Source: an uncultured Collinsella sp. (GTDB lineage Bacteria > Actinomycetota > Coriobacteriia > Coriobacteriales > Coriobacteriaceae). From it: a DNA stretch of 6,159 nucleotides. The stretch covers positions 1 to 6,159 of the forward strand of contig CAUDCB010000120.1 in assembly GCA_958447915.1 (NCBI GenBank), given 5' to 3'. Position numbers and translations under genes: made by a program. How positions within the stretch are numbered: position 1 is the first letter of the stretch; every line of letters begins with the position of its first letter. Below the pieces are notes generated by a model. The model had not been told where the DNA came from, searched no databases, and saw only the letters and a list, made by a program, of their open reading frames with translations. Positions 1 through 6,156 of the stretch are shown in pieces.

Positions 1-1
1 C

Positions 2-676
2 TACGGCATCATGTCGCTGCTGGCGGGCTCTGGTCTGGTGACGGTCGGTGCGCTCGCCATGGGCGTGCCCCTGGGTGTGGGCACGGCTGTGTATCTGGTC
101 GAGATCGCCAGCAAGCGCGTGCGCAGGCTCATCAGCCCTGCCGTCGACCTGCTGGCGGGCATCCCCTCCATCATCTACGGCTTCTTTGGCATGGTCATCA
201 TTCGTCCGTTTATCGCGCAGCTGACCGGCGGTCTTGGCTTTGGCGCGCTGACGGCGTGGTTCGTGCTCGCCATCATGATCGTTCCCACCATCACCACGCT
301 CACCATCGATGCCCTCAATTCCATTCCCATGGGCATTCGCGAGGCGTCCTATGCCATGGGTGCCACCAAGTGGCAGACCATCTATAAGGTTGTGCTGCCT
401 GCAGCCAAGCTGGGCATTGTGGATGCAGTTGTCTTGGGTATGGGACGTGCCATCGGTGAGACCATGGCCGTGCTGATGGTCGTGGGCAACGCCCCGGTCA
501 TTCCGGATAGCATCTCGAGCCCCATCTCGACGCTCACGAGCCAGATCGCGCTCGACATGAGCTATTCCTCGGGCCTGCATCGCTCGGCGCTGTTTGGCAT
601 GGGCGTGGTTCTGTTTATCATCTCCGCTGCACTGGTGGGTATCGTCCGTCTGATTTCCAAGAAGAAGAGGGGGTAG
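2..676 (+). CDS. pstC: Phosphate ABC transporter permease PstC (5' partial)
   Basis: One of the two membrane permeases that form the inorganic phosphate channel of the PstSCAB importer, in the cytoplasmic membrane. The reading frame is open from base 2, so the true start and roughly the first 70-90 residues, including the first helix, lie outside the window; the ATG at 11 is internal. The visible 224 residues begin with YGI, a typical internal PstC sequence. They contain about five hydrophobic segments (near residues 5-33, 48-70, 80-97, 135-162 and 197-216). A classic EAA coupling loop (EASYAMGATKWQ, then LP) lies at residues 114-133 and is followed by GRAIGETMAV, diagnostic of Pst permeases. 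The C-terminus is a basic KKKRG. It ends 3 bp before pstA, and a purine-rich stretch at its end (666-673) serves as the pstA ribosome binding site. PstC rather than PstA is assigned from gene order and from the YLVEIASKRVRRLISPAVDLLAGIPS-type segment. Confidence 0.95.
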   Translation, partial: YGIMSLLAGSGLVTVGALAMGVPLGVGTAVYLVEIASKRVRRLISPAVDLLAGIPSIIYGFFGMVIIRPFIAQLTGGLGFGALTAWFVLAIMIVPTITTLTIDALNSIPMGIREASYAMGATKWQTIYKVVLPAAKLGIVDAVVLGMGRAIGETMAVLMVVGNAPVIPDSISSPISTLTSQIALDMSYSSGLHRSALFGMGVVLFIISAALVGIVRLISKKKRG

Positions 677-679
677 GCT

Positions 680-1585
680 ATGTCCGATTCCGTTGACACG
701 ACGGTCGATACGACCTCGTCGCGCGAGCGCATCAAGCGTGCCCTTTCCCATGGTAAGAAGGGCCGCATCAACAAGGACCTGTCCAACAAGATTATGCTCG
801 GCGTGTTTCGCGCCGCGGCCTATATCACCACCCTGGTGTTGCTCGCCATCATCGCCTACGTGGTCATCAACGGTCTTCCGCATATCTCGCTCGACTTTAT
901 CTTTGGCTGGCCGCAGGGTGTAAACGCCGAGGGTGGCATCTGGCCCACGATCGTCTCGACCATCTACGTGACGGCGCTCGCCATGCTCATCTGCACGCCG
1001 GTTGCCGTCTTGGCTGCGGTCTATCTGGCCGAGTACGCCAAGCAGGGCAAGGTCGTCGACATCATTCGCTATGCTGCCGATGCTCTGGCTTCAGTGCCCT
1101 CCATCGTTATGGGCCTCTTTGGCTACGCCTTGTTCGTCGAGGCTATGGGCTTGGGCCTTTCGATGGTCTCGGCCGCCCTGGCGCTGGCGCTTCTGATGCT
1201 GCCCATCGTCATGCGCACCACCGAGGAGGCGATCCGCGCTGTTCCGCGCTATATCCGTTGGGGCGCATATGGCCTGGGCGCCACCAAGTGGCAGGTCGTC
1301 TCCAAGATCGTGCTTCCTTCGGCCTTTGGTCGCATCGCCACCGGTATCGTCCTTGCCATCGGCCGCGCCATCGGCGAGACCGCGGTGGTGCTCTACACCA
1401 TGGGTCAGGCCATCAACCTGCCCATTTCGCCGCTCGATTCCGGTCGTCCCATGACCGTTCACCTCTATTTGCTTGCCAATGACGGCATCAACATGAACGC
1501 AGCCTACGGCACTGCGCTTTTGCTGATGGCGATTATTCTGGCCTTCAACCTGTTTGCGCGTTATCTGTCGCGCAAGCGCCGCTAG
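680..1585 (+). CDS. pstA: Phosphate ABC transporter permease PstA
   Basis: Second permease subunit of the phosphate importer, pairing with PstC in the membrane and contacting the PstB ATPase. The 301 residues are a normal family length. A charged cytoplasmic N-terminus of about 45 residues precedes helix 1 (about 44-64). Further hydrophobic segments lie near 88-117, 135-155, 158-178, 217-240 and 275-295. The PstA/PstC family signatures ASVPSIVMGLFGY (137-149) and GRAIGETAVVL (228-238) are both present. The coupling loop is at about 192-215 (GLGATKWQ with LPSA). The usual EAA glutamate position reads W194, with RWGAYGLGATKW where REAA-LGATKW is expected. ATG 680 is chosen because it follows pstC by 3 bp and has the AAGAGGGGG ribosome site. 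It is cotranscribed with pstC and pstB. Confidence 0.96.
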   Translation: MSDSVDTTVDTTSSRERIKRALSHGKKGRINKDLSNKIMLGVFRAAAYITTLVLLAIIAYVVINGLPHISLDFIFGWPQGVNAEGGIWPTIVSTIYVTALAMLICTPVAVLAAVYLAEYAKQGKVVDIIRYAADALASVPSIVMGLFGYALFVEAMGLGLSMVSAALALALLMLPIVMRTTEEAIRAVPRYIRWGAYGLGATKWQVVSKIVLPSAFGRIATGIVLAIGRAIGETAVVLYTMGQAINLPISPLDSGRPMTVHLYLLANDGINMNAAYGTALLLMAIILAFNLFARYLSRKRR

Positions 1586-1597
1586 TTAAGGAGTTCC

Positions 1598-2397
<800 letters not shown>

Positions 2398-2401
<4 letters not shown>

Positions 2402-2444
2402 TCGGTGCGACTAGTCCCAATCCGATCGGACCTGATCCGGTGCG
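2398..2444 (+). repeat. Near-direct repeat between pstB and phoU
   Basis: CTGATCGGTGCG (2398-2409, overlapping the pstB stop) recurs as CTGATCCGGTGCG (2432-2444) with one inserted C. A further GATCGG lies between them inside the palindrome CCGATCGG (2422-2429), so three GATC(C)GG units occur in about 40 bp. A protein-binding site or a duplicated remnant are both possible; I do not recognise a known operator, and it does not resemble a Bacillus-type PHO box. Confidence 0.35.
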
Positions 2445-2452
2445 TATTCACT

Positions 2453-2473
2453 GTGCGGGCGGCATGACCGCAC
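2453..2473 (+). other. Short hairpin in the phoU leader
   Basis: GTGCGG (2453-2458) pairs with CCGCAC (2468-2473) around a 9-nt loop, giving a 6-bp GC-rich stem that ends 10 nt before the phoU Shine-Dalgarno (GGAG, 2484-2487). There is no U-tract, so it is not an intrinsic terminator. It could mark an mRNA processing or stability point between pstB and phoU, but a chance hairpin is also possible in GC-rich DNA. Confidence 0.25.
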
Positions 2474-2493
2474 CCAACTGATTGGAGTGAACC

Positions 2494-3351
2494 ATGCGCA
2501 AACTGTTTTCCCGTCAGCTCATCGAGGCCCGTCACGAGATGCTGAGCATCTACGAGGCCGTCGATCTGGCCCTCCACGATGCCGTTAAGGCCTATGTGAC
2601 CGACGACCGCAAGCTCGCCACCAAGACCAAGAAGCGCACGCTTTCGATTGACGCGCGCTGCGCCAACCTGGAGGCCGTGTGCTACAACCTGATCGCCACG
2701 CAGTCGCCGGTCGCCTCCGACTTCCGCTTGCTGCAGACGATTATCTACGTCGACTTTAACCTGCAGCGCATGACCGATAAGGTCCGTCAGATCTGCCGTG
2801 CCACGCGTCATATGATCAAGGCCGACATCTCGCTGCCCAAGGAGCTTGTCGGCACGGTCAAGGCCGAGGCTGAGGCCGTCTACCAGGTGCTGGGCTCTTC
2901 GCTTTCTGCGCTCGTCACCAATGACATGTCCATCATCTGCAACTTGGCCGTCGAGGACGAGCCGGCGCATGCGGCGTACGAGAAGTTCTTCCGCACCTTT
3001 AACCGCATGGACACGGGCGATTTTATGGACGACGACAGCAACTATGACGACCTGCGCCGCGCCATCATGGTTTCGCGCTACCTCGATCGCATCGCTTCGA
3101 TTTCCATCGATGCCGCCTGCCGTCTGACCTTCCTGTTGACTGGTCAGCGCATGAATGCCGGCGATATCGCCCGCACTGATGAGGATGAGCTCGAGAGCAT
3201 GCGCGTGCCTTCGGGCGAGGGTGTTATCATGAGGCCTGCCGTCGACGCTCGCTACGTTGCCAAGGTGCCCGCTAACGAGGTCAGCGAGGGTCTTCGCTAC
3301 CTGCTCGATCATCTTGAGGATGAGGACGATGGCGAGGACGACGAGGAGTAA
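2494..3351 (+). CDS. phoU: PhoU-family phosphate transport/signalling regulator
   Basis: Cytoplasmic helical protein that in characterised systems restrains Pst transport and links it to the PhoR sensor kinase. It has two PhoU helical-bundle repeats: one around residues 10-110 with the hallmark QSPVASDFRLLQTI (70-83), and one around 120-218 ending in CRLTFLLTG (209-217). At 285 residues it exceeds the usual 215-240. The excess is a C-terminal extension (about 219-285) ending in a very acidic tail, HLEDEDDGEDDEE. The metal-binding ExxxD motifs, usually LERIGDHA, are altered: LQRMTDKV (90-97) has Q91 for E, and LDRIASIS (197-204) has D198 for E and S202 for D. The start is fixed by GGAG at 2484-2487. 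Its position after pstB supports the PhoU call; the altered motifs make conventional metal binding uncertain. Confidence 0.9.
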   Translation: MRKLFSRQLIEARHEMLSIYEAVDLALHDAVKAYVTDDRKLATKTKKRTLSIDARCANLEAVCYNLIATQSPVASDFRLLQTIIYVDFNLQRMTDKVRQICRATRHMIKADISLPKELVGTVKAEAEAVYQVLGSSLSALVTNDMSIICNLAVEDEPAHAAYEKFFRTFNRMDTGDFMDDDSNYDDLRRAIMVSRYLDRIASISIDAACRLTFLLTGQRMNAGDIARTDEDELESMRVPSGEGVIMRPAVDARYVAKVPANEVSEGLRYLLDHLEDEDDGEDDEE

Positions 3352-3388
3352 GTGACCCCGTTCGTCGAAAGATTGTAAATACCTATGT

Positions 3389-3420
3389 GAGCGCGGCCTT
3401 GCACATGCGGGGCCGCGCTC
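3389..3420 (+). terminator. Putative terminator after phoU, weak U-tract
   Basis: A perfect 10-bp stem, GAGCGCGGCC (3389-3398) with GGCCGCGCTC (3411-3420), closes a 12-nt loop 37 nt after the phoU stop. The following bases TTGCGTT are a poor U-tract, so termination may be partial, with read-through into yggS. It marks the boundary between the pst-phoU operon and the division cluster. An ATG at 3387 falls next to and inside this stem and is not a credible gene start. Confidence 0.65.
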
Positions 3421-3456
3421 TTGCGTTAGCATGGGACTACTTGTTGGGCTGTTTGC

Positions 3457-3461
3457 GGAGG
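3457..3461 (+). promoter_or_regulatory. Ribosome binding site deciding the yggS start
   Basis: GGAGG lies 9 nt before ATG 3471, giving a 245-residue protein. The longer in-frame ATG at 3387 has no such site, overlaps the terminator stem and would add 28 residues unlike any YggS N-terminus. The 3471 start is therefore preferred. Confidence 0.85.
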
Positions 3462-3470
3462 CGATTAGCA

Positions 3471-4208
3471 ATGGATAACTATTTGGACTTGATGCGCGCT
3501 CGCCGCGAGCAGATTCTGGAACGTTTTTATGCGGCGCTTGATCGCGCCGGGAGGCCTCACGATGCCGCGCGCTTGATTGCCGTGTCCAAGACCGTTGGTG
3601 TCGATGAGACCGTTGCCGCCATCCAGGCGGGGTATCGCCATTTTGCCGAGAACCGCCCGCAGGAGCTGGTTCGCAAGCTCACGGGTCTGGCGGAGCATCC
3701 GGAGCTGCCCGAGGTGCGCTTCGATATGATCGGCAACCTGCAGACCAATAAGATCAATGCGGTGCTGGGCTCGGCCGAGCTGATTCACTCGGTGGGTTCG
3801 CTGCATCTGGCGCAGGCGATCTCGAGTCGTGCGGTTCGCAAGATTGAGGCGGGCGAGCTCTCCGTCCCCCAGCGCGTGCTGCTCGAGGTCAATGTGAGCG
3901 GCGAGGAGTCCAAGGGCGGCTTTTCGCCCGACGAGGTTCGCGACGCCGCGGGCGAGCTTGCGGAGCTTGAGGGAATTTGTGTGCAGGGCCTTATGACTAT
4001 GGCGCCCCGGGGGAACAAGGATGTGGCGCGCCGCACCTTTGCCGGACTTCGCGAGCTAAGGGATGAGCTTGAGGCGACGCACTCCGACCTGAGGCTGCCC
4101 GAGCTTTCCTGCGGCATGAGCGAGGACTTTGAGCCTGCCCTCGAGGAAGGCTCTACGCTCGTTCGCCTGGGCAGGGTAGTATTTAGCCCGGAGTTTGCAG
4201 TAAAATAA
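3471..4208 (+). CDS. yggS: YggS/YlmE-family PLP-binding homeostasis protein
   Basis: A fold-type III PLP-binding protein, related to the N-terminal barrel of alanine racemase, that in other bacteria keeps free pyridoxal phosphate and amino-acid pools balanced; no enzyme reaction is firmly assigned. The 245 residues are full length. K40 in RLIAVSKT is the expected PLP-linked lysine. Other family blocks are HFAENRPQEL (57-66), MIGNLQTNK (86-94), LIHSV (104-108), LEVNVSGEESKGGF (138-151), GLMTMAP (173-179) and LSCGMSEDFEPAL with GSTLVRLG (212-234). Variations include SVGS where SVDS is common, HFAEN rather than FGEN, and a C-terminus of VVFSPEFAVK instead of the usual IFG-R ending. It opens the division cluster, as ylmE does in Bacillus, 60 bp before sepF. 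No clear sigma-70 promoter was seen in the 119-bp gap upstream. Confidence 0.93.
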   Translation: MDNYLDLMRARREQILERFYAALDRAGRPHDAARLIAVSKTVGVDETVAAIQAGYRHFAENRPQELVRKLTGLAEHPELPEVRFDMIGNLQTNKINAVLGSAELIHSVGSLHLAQAISSRAVRKIEAGELSVPQRVLLEVNVSGEESKGGFSPDEVRDAAGELAELEGICVQGLMTMAPRGNKDVARRTFAGLRELRDELEATHSDLRLPELSCGMSEDFEPALEEGSTLVRLGRVVFSPEFAVK

Positions 4209-4254
4209 GGCTCTGAAGTGCGCACTGATTATCGGAGCGCCTGCACTAAACCGC

Positions 4255-4261
4255 GAGAGGA
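4255..4261 (+). promoter_or_regulatory. Ribosome binding site deciding the sepF start
   Basis: GAGAGGA lies 7 nt before ATG 4269. This start produces MGFLDEIKNK, the expected SepF membrane-targeting helix. The in-frame GTG at 4218 would add 17 polar residues in front of that helix and has no comparable site. Confidence 0.85.
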
Positions 4262-4268
4262 CACAACC

Positions 4269-4994
4269 ATGGGCTTCCTTGACGAGATTAAAAATAAGAT
4301 GCACCTGGGCGGCCAGCAGGGTTACGACCAGGGTTATGGTCAGGACGACGACTACGGCTACGATGATGGCTATGACGACGGCTACCAGAACAATGGCTAC
4401 AGCGGCGCCTCGGGTGATGGCTTCTACACCCAGGACGAGCCGAGCAACGGCCTGTTGGGTCAGACGCGCCGCGGCGAGGCCGAGTCGGTGGCCGTGTACA
4501 CACGCTCCGGTCAGCTGGTCGGCGACGATTCTCGCCACGCTACGACCTACAACCCGCCATCGCGCTCGCAGGAGACGGTTGCGGGCGGTTATCGTCCCGG
4601 TGCCTACGACACGCCGTCGAGCTATGCCGAGAGCACACGTGCCCGCGCTGCTGCCCCCGCACCTGCTCCCTCACCGAGCGATGCCTCGGCGTATGCGAGC
4701 AACATCATCAACTCTACGCCGCAGCTGCCGGCCTATGTCCTGCGCCCCGAGAGCTATGACGACGTGGAGACCGTCGTGCGCCGCGTGCGCACCAAGCAGC
4801 CTGTCGCGCTGATTTTTGTGGGCGTTCGTACCGAGGTCGCCAAGCGCGTCTTGGACTTCTCTTACGGCTTTGCCTGCGGCCTGGGTGCCACGGTCAAAGA
4901 GGTGGGCGACCGCGTGTTTATGGTGCTTCCCGCCGGCTGCGAGGTCAAGGATTCCGACCTCAAGAAGCTCCGTGCCGACGGCTACCTTAAGTAA
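4269..4994 (+). CDS. sepF: Cell division protein SepF
   Basis: Cytoplasmic protein that polymerises, binds the FtsZ C-terminus and tethers the Z-ring to the membrane, overlapping FtsA in function. In 241 residues it has three parts. An amphipathic N-terminal helix (MGFLDEIKNKMHL, 1-13) is the likely membrane anchor. A disordered linker (about 14-154) starts with a Y/G/D/Q-rich repeat (17-44) and includes an Ala/Pro run (127-136). The C-terminal SepF (DUF552) domain (about 155-225) begins YVLRPESYDDVETVV and contains VALIFVGV, RVLDFSYGFACGLGATVKEV and RVFMVLPAGCEV. The linker is longer than in Bacillus SepF (about 150 residues in total) and resembles the long actinobacterial forms. The ATG at 4269 is chosen from its ribosome site and the membrane helix. 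The stop is 21 nt before the proposed yggT start, suggesting one transcript. Confidence 0.95.
   Translation: MGFLDEIKNKMHLGGQQGYDQGYGQDDDYGYDDGYDDGYQNNGYSGASGDGFYTQDEPSNGLLGQTRRGEAESVAVYTRSGQLVGDDSRHATTYNPPSRSQETVAGGYRPGAYDTPSSYAESTRARAAAPAPAPSPSDASAYASNIINSTPQLPAYVLRPESYDDVETVVRRVRTKQPVALIFVGVRTEVAKRVLDFSYGFACGLGATVKEVGDRVFMVLPAGCEVKDSDLKKLRADGYLK
4316..4401 (+). repeat. Degenerate tandem repeat encoding the SepF Tyr/Asp/Gly linker
   Basis: This stretch is built from imperfect copies of a GGYTAYGAYGAYGRC-like unit encoding GYD, GYG and DDGY variants (SepF residues 17-44). The third-base variation between copies suggests selection on the protein sequence rather than a very recent DNA expansion. 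Copy number could differ among strains through slippage. Confidence 0.6.
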
Positions 4995-5003
4995 AAACAA
5001 GAC

Positions 5004-5009
5004 GAGGAG
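5004..5009 (+). promoter_or_regulatory. Shine-Dalgarno of yggT pointing to a non-standard start
   Basis: GAGGAG lies 10 nt after the sepF stop. The only initiation-like codon at normal spacing is ATC at 5016 (6 nt away). ATT at 5010 abuts the site, and ATC at 5022 is 12 nt away. No ATG, GTG or TTG occurs in this frame until GTG 5079, which is 69 nt away. Confidence 0.7.
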
Positions 5010-5015
5010 ATTCTC

Positions 5016-5297
5016 ATCAACATCTACACCATTGTCCAGCTGGTCAATACGCTGTTCAACTTTTACTCCACGCTCATCGTGGTCTACTGCTTTATGACGT
5101 GGATTCCCATGAAGCAGGGCGGATTGCTACAGGATATCGCCGCAGTGCTCGATAGCGTCTGCGGTCCGTGGCTCAACCTCTTTCGCCGGTTTATCCCGCC
5201 CATGGGCGGCATCGATTTTTCACCGGTCGTTGCGATTATTGCGTTGCAGTTGGTGCAGAAGCTGGTTCTGCAACTTCTTATAGGTATACTCATATAA
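5016..5297 (+). CDS. yggT: YggT/YlmG family membrane protein, probable ATC start
   Basis: A small integral membrane protein of the YggT family. Relatives (YlmG) are encoded beside sepF and linked to division or nucleoid and septum organisation; the molecular activity is unknown. From the ATC at 5016 the product is 93 residues, normal for the family. TM1 is about 3-29 (IYTIVQLVNTLFNFYSTLIVVYCF), followed by the conserved WIP (29-31). A loop leads to PWLNLFRRFIPPMGG (51-65) and IDFSPVVAIIAL (66-77), the family hallmark, and then TM2 to the C-terminus. A GTG start at 5079 would give only 72 residues and remove almost all of TM1, and it has no ribosome site. The frame is open back to the sepF stop. 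The upstream coding sequence clearly belongs to the family, so a rare ATC start (or a base change of ATG in this strain) is the best reading. The family call is firm; the exact start is inferred. Confidence 0.85.
   Translation: MNIYTIVQLVNTLFNFYSTLIVVYCFMTWIPMKQGGLLQDIAAVLDSVCGPWLNLFRRFIPPMGGIDFSPVVAIIALQLVQKLVLQLLIGILI
5285..5290 (+). promoter_or_regulatory. Weak candidate -10 element ahead of divIVA
   Basis: TATACT in the 3' end of yggT matches the TATAAT consensus at 5 of 6 positions and would start transcription about 60 nt before divIVA. The -35 position (about 5262-5267, CTGGTT) matches TTGACA poorly and there is no TG extension. It could give divIVA its own transcript, but this is only a suggestion. 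Confidence 0.2.
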
Positions 5298-5320
5298 AAC
5301 TGGCTTAGTAACTCACGTCG

Positions 5321-5333
5321 GGCGCACGGCGCC
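5321..5333 (+). other. Small hairpin in the divIVA leader
   Basis: GGCGC (5321-5325) pairs with GCGCC (5329-5333) around the 3-nt loop ACG. It sits 11 nt before the divIVA ribosome site (AAAGGAG, 5345-5351) and has no U-tract. It is too short to be called a terminator and may be chance. Confidence 0.2.
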
Positions 5334-5359
5334 AAGGCGAAGATAAAGGAGAACTTGTT

Positions 5360-6037
5360 ATGGCTATTACCCCTGCTGACATTCAGGCTCAGACCTTCTC
5401 TGAGGCCAAGCGCGGCTACGATCCCGCCGAGGTCGACGTCTTCTTGGAGACCCTGTCCTCTGAGGTCGACGCCATGCTCGCCAAGATTGTCGATCTTAAG
5501 GGTCGTCTGACCGCCACCGAGCAGCAGCTCGCCGACACGCAGGCCCAGCTCGCTCAGGCTCAGGATGCTGCCGCTCAGGCCGTCCCTGCCGCGCCCGTCG
5601 CCGCTCCTGCGCCCGATTTCTCCGCTCAGGAGCGTCAGATTTCCGCTGCCCTGATTGCTGCCCAGCAGACCGCCGAGGGCATTGTCAACGACGCCAACGA
5701 GAACGCTGACCGCATTCGCAACGAGGCCGATGCCAAGGCCCGCGAGGTCATCCGCCAGGCCCTGACCGAGAAGCAGGCCGAGCTTGAGGAGATCGACCGT
5801 CTTAAGGCTTCCCGTGAGGAGTTTAAGGCCGAGTATCTCAAGCTCATCCAGCACTTTATGGACGATGCTCAGAACTCCTTCCCGGCCGATCTCATGGCTT
5901 CCACGCCGGTCGGTTCCGCCGCTTCTCCGGCTGTGACCGTTCCTGCTGCCGAGCCGCTGCCCGTCGCCGAGCCGGTTATCCCCGTTGCCGATCCCTTCGC
6001 ACCGATCGACAACTTCGCCGCCGACGACCTGGACTAA
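5360..6037 (+). CDS. divIVA: DivIVA-family polar/septal scaffold protein
   Basis: A coiled-coil protein that binds negatively curved membrane at septa and poles and recruits division or cell-wall growth factors; in actinobacteria the homologue Wag31 directs polar growth. The 225 residues show the N-terminal lipid-binding domain: ITPADIQAQTFSEAKRGYDP (3-22), then AEVDVFLETLSSEVDAML. The first coiled coil runs to about 72, an Ala/Pro linker covers 73-86, and a second coiled coil covers about 87-172. A low-complexity Pro/Ala tail ends in acidic ADDLD. K17-R18 occupies the place of Bacillus F17-R18. The start has an excellent AAAGGAG site 8 nt upstream. It is the last gene of the cluster, 62 bp after yggT, and is followed by a clear terminator. 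The ylmH gene that often precedes divIVA is absent. Confidence 0.94.
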   Translation: MAITPADIQAQTFSEAKRGYDPAEVDVFLETLSSEVDAMLAKIVDLKGRLTATEQQLADTQAQLAQAQDAAAQAVPAAPVAAPAPDFSAQERQISAALIAAQQTAEGIVNDANENADRIRNEADAKAREVIRQALTEKQAELEEIDRLKASREEFKAEYLKLIQHFMDDAQNSFPADLMASTPVGSAASPAVTVPAAEPLPVAEPVIPVADPFAPIDNFAADDLD

Positions 6038-6064
6038 CATCCAGCTATCATTTAGCGCCTAGAC

Positions 6065-6092
6065 AGGGCCCACAGCTTGTGGGTCCTATTTT
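6065..6092 (+). terminator. Intrinsic terminator of divIVA
   Basis: A 10-bp stem (6065-6074 with 6078-6087) with a 3-nt loop is followed by the U-rich ATTTT. One pair (6068/6084) is G-U in + strand RNA but would be a C-A mismatch on the - strand, which fits termination of + transcription. It closes the division cluster 27 nt after the divIVA stop. Confidence 0.85.
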
Positions 6093-6110
6093 GTGGCTGA
6101 ATGCTGTCTG

Positions 6111-6156
6111 CAAAACAAAACGCCGAGTCCTGCGTTTGAGGGCACAGAACTCGACG
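6111..6156 (-). terminator. Intrinsic terminator for an unseen - strand gene
   Basis: Bases 6121-6134 pair with 6143-6156 around an 8-nt loop. In - strand RNA the stem is continuous, because positions 6123/6154, 6129/6148 and 6133/6144 become G-U pairs; in + strand RNA these are C-A mismatches. The adjacent CAAAACAAAA (6111-6120) reads UUUUGUUUUG on the - strand, a good U-tract. A convergent gene therefore probably ends just beyond the right edge. Confidence 0.8.

Noticed and set aside
2464..2481. Five-codon ORF (MTAPN) as a leader peptide for phoU
   Set aside because: No usable ribosome site at correct spacing, it overlaps the hairpin, and an ORF this short is expected by chance.
3387..3470. 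Extended yggS start at ATG 3387
   Set aside because: The extension is read through the terminator hairpin, has no Shine-Dalgarno, and does not resemble YggS N-termini; ATG 3471 has GGAGG at 9 nt.
4218..4268. Extended sepF start at GTG 4218
   Set aside because: It would bury the N-terminal membrane helix behind 17 polar residues; ATG 4269 has GAGAGGA 7 nt upstream and restores the standard MGFL-type start.
4279..4812. Arg/Thr/Met-rich + strand frame overlapping sepF
   Set aside because: It is a frame-shifted reading of the repetitive sepF linker and of its domain, with biased low-complexity composition and no family similarity.
5079..5297. yggT starting at GTG 5079 (72 residues)
   Set aside because: It cuts almost all of the conserved first helix, has no ribosome site, and ignores the GAGGAG at 5004-5009 and the family-like coding sequence between 5016 and 5078.
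5084..6040. Long - strand open frame (318 residues) opposite yggT and divIVA
   Set aside because: Its Gly/Leu-rich translation mirrors the coiled-coil codons of divIVA, it spans two conserved + genes, and no terminator or start signal fits it.
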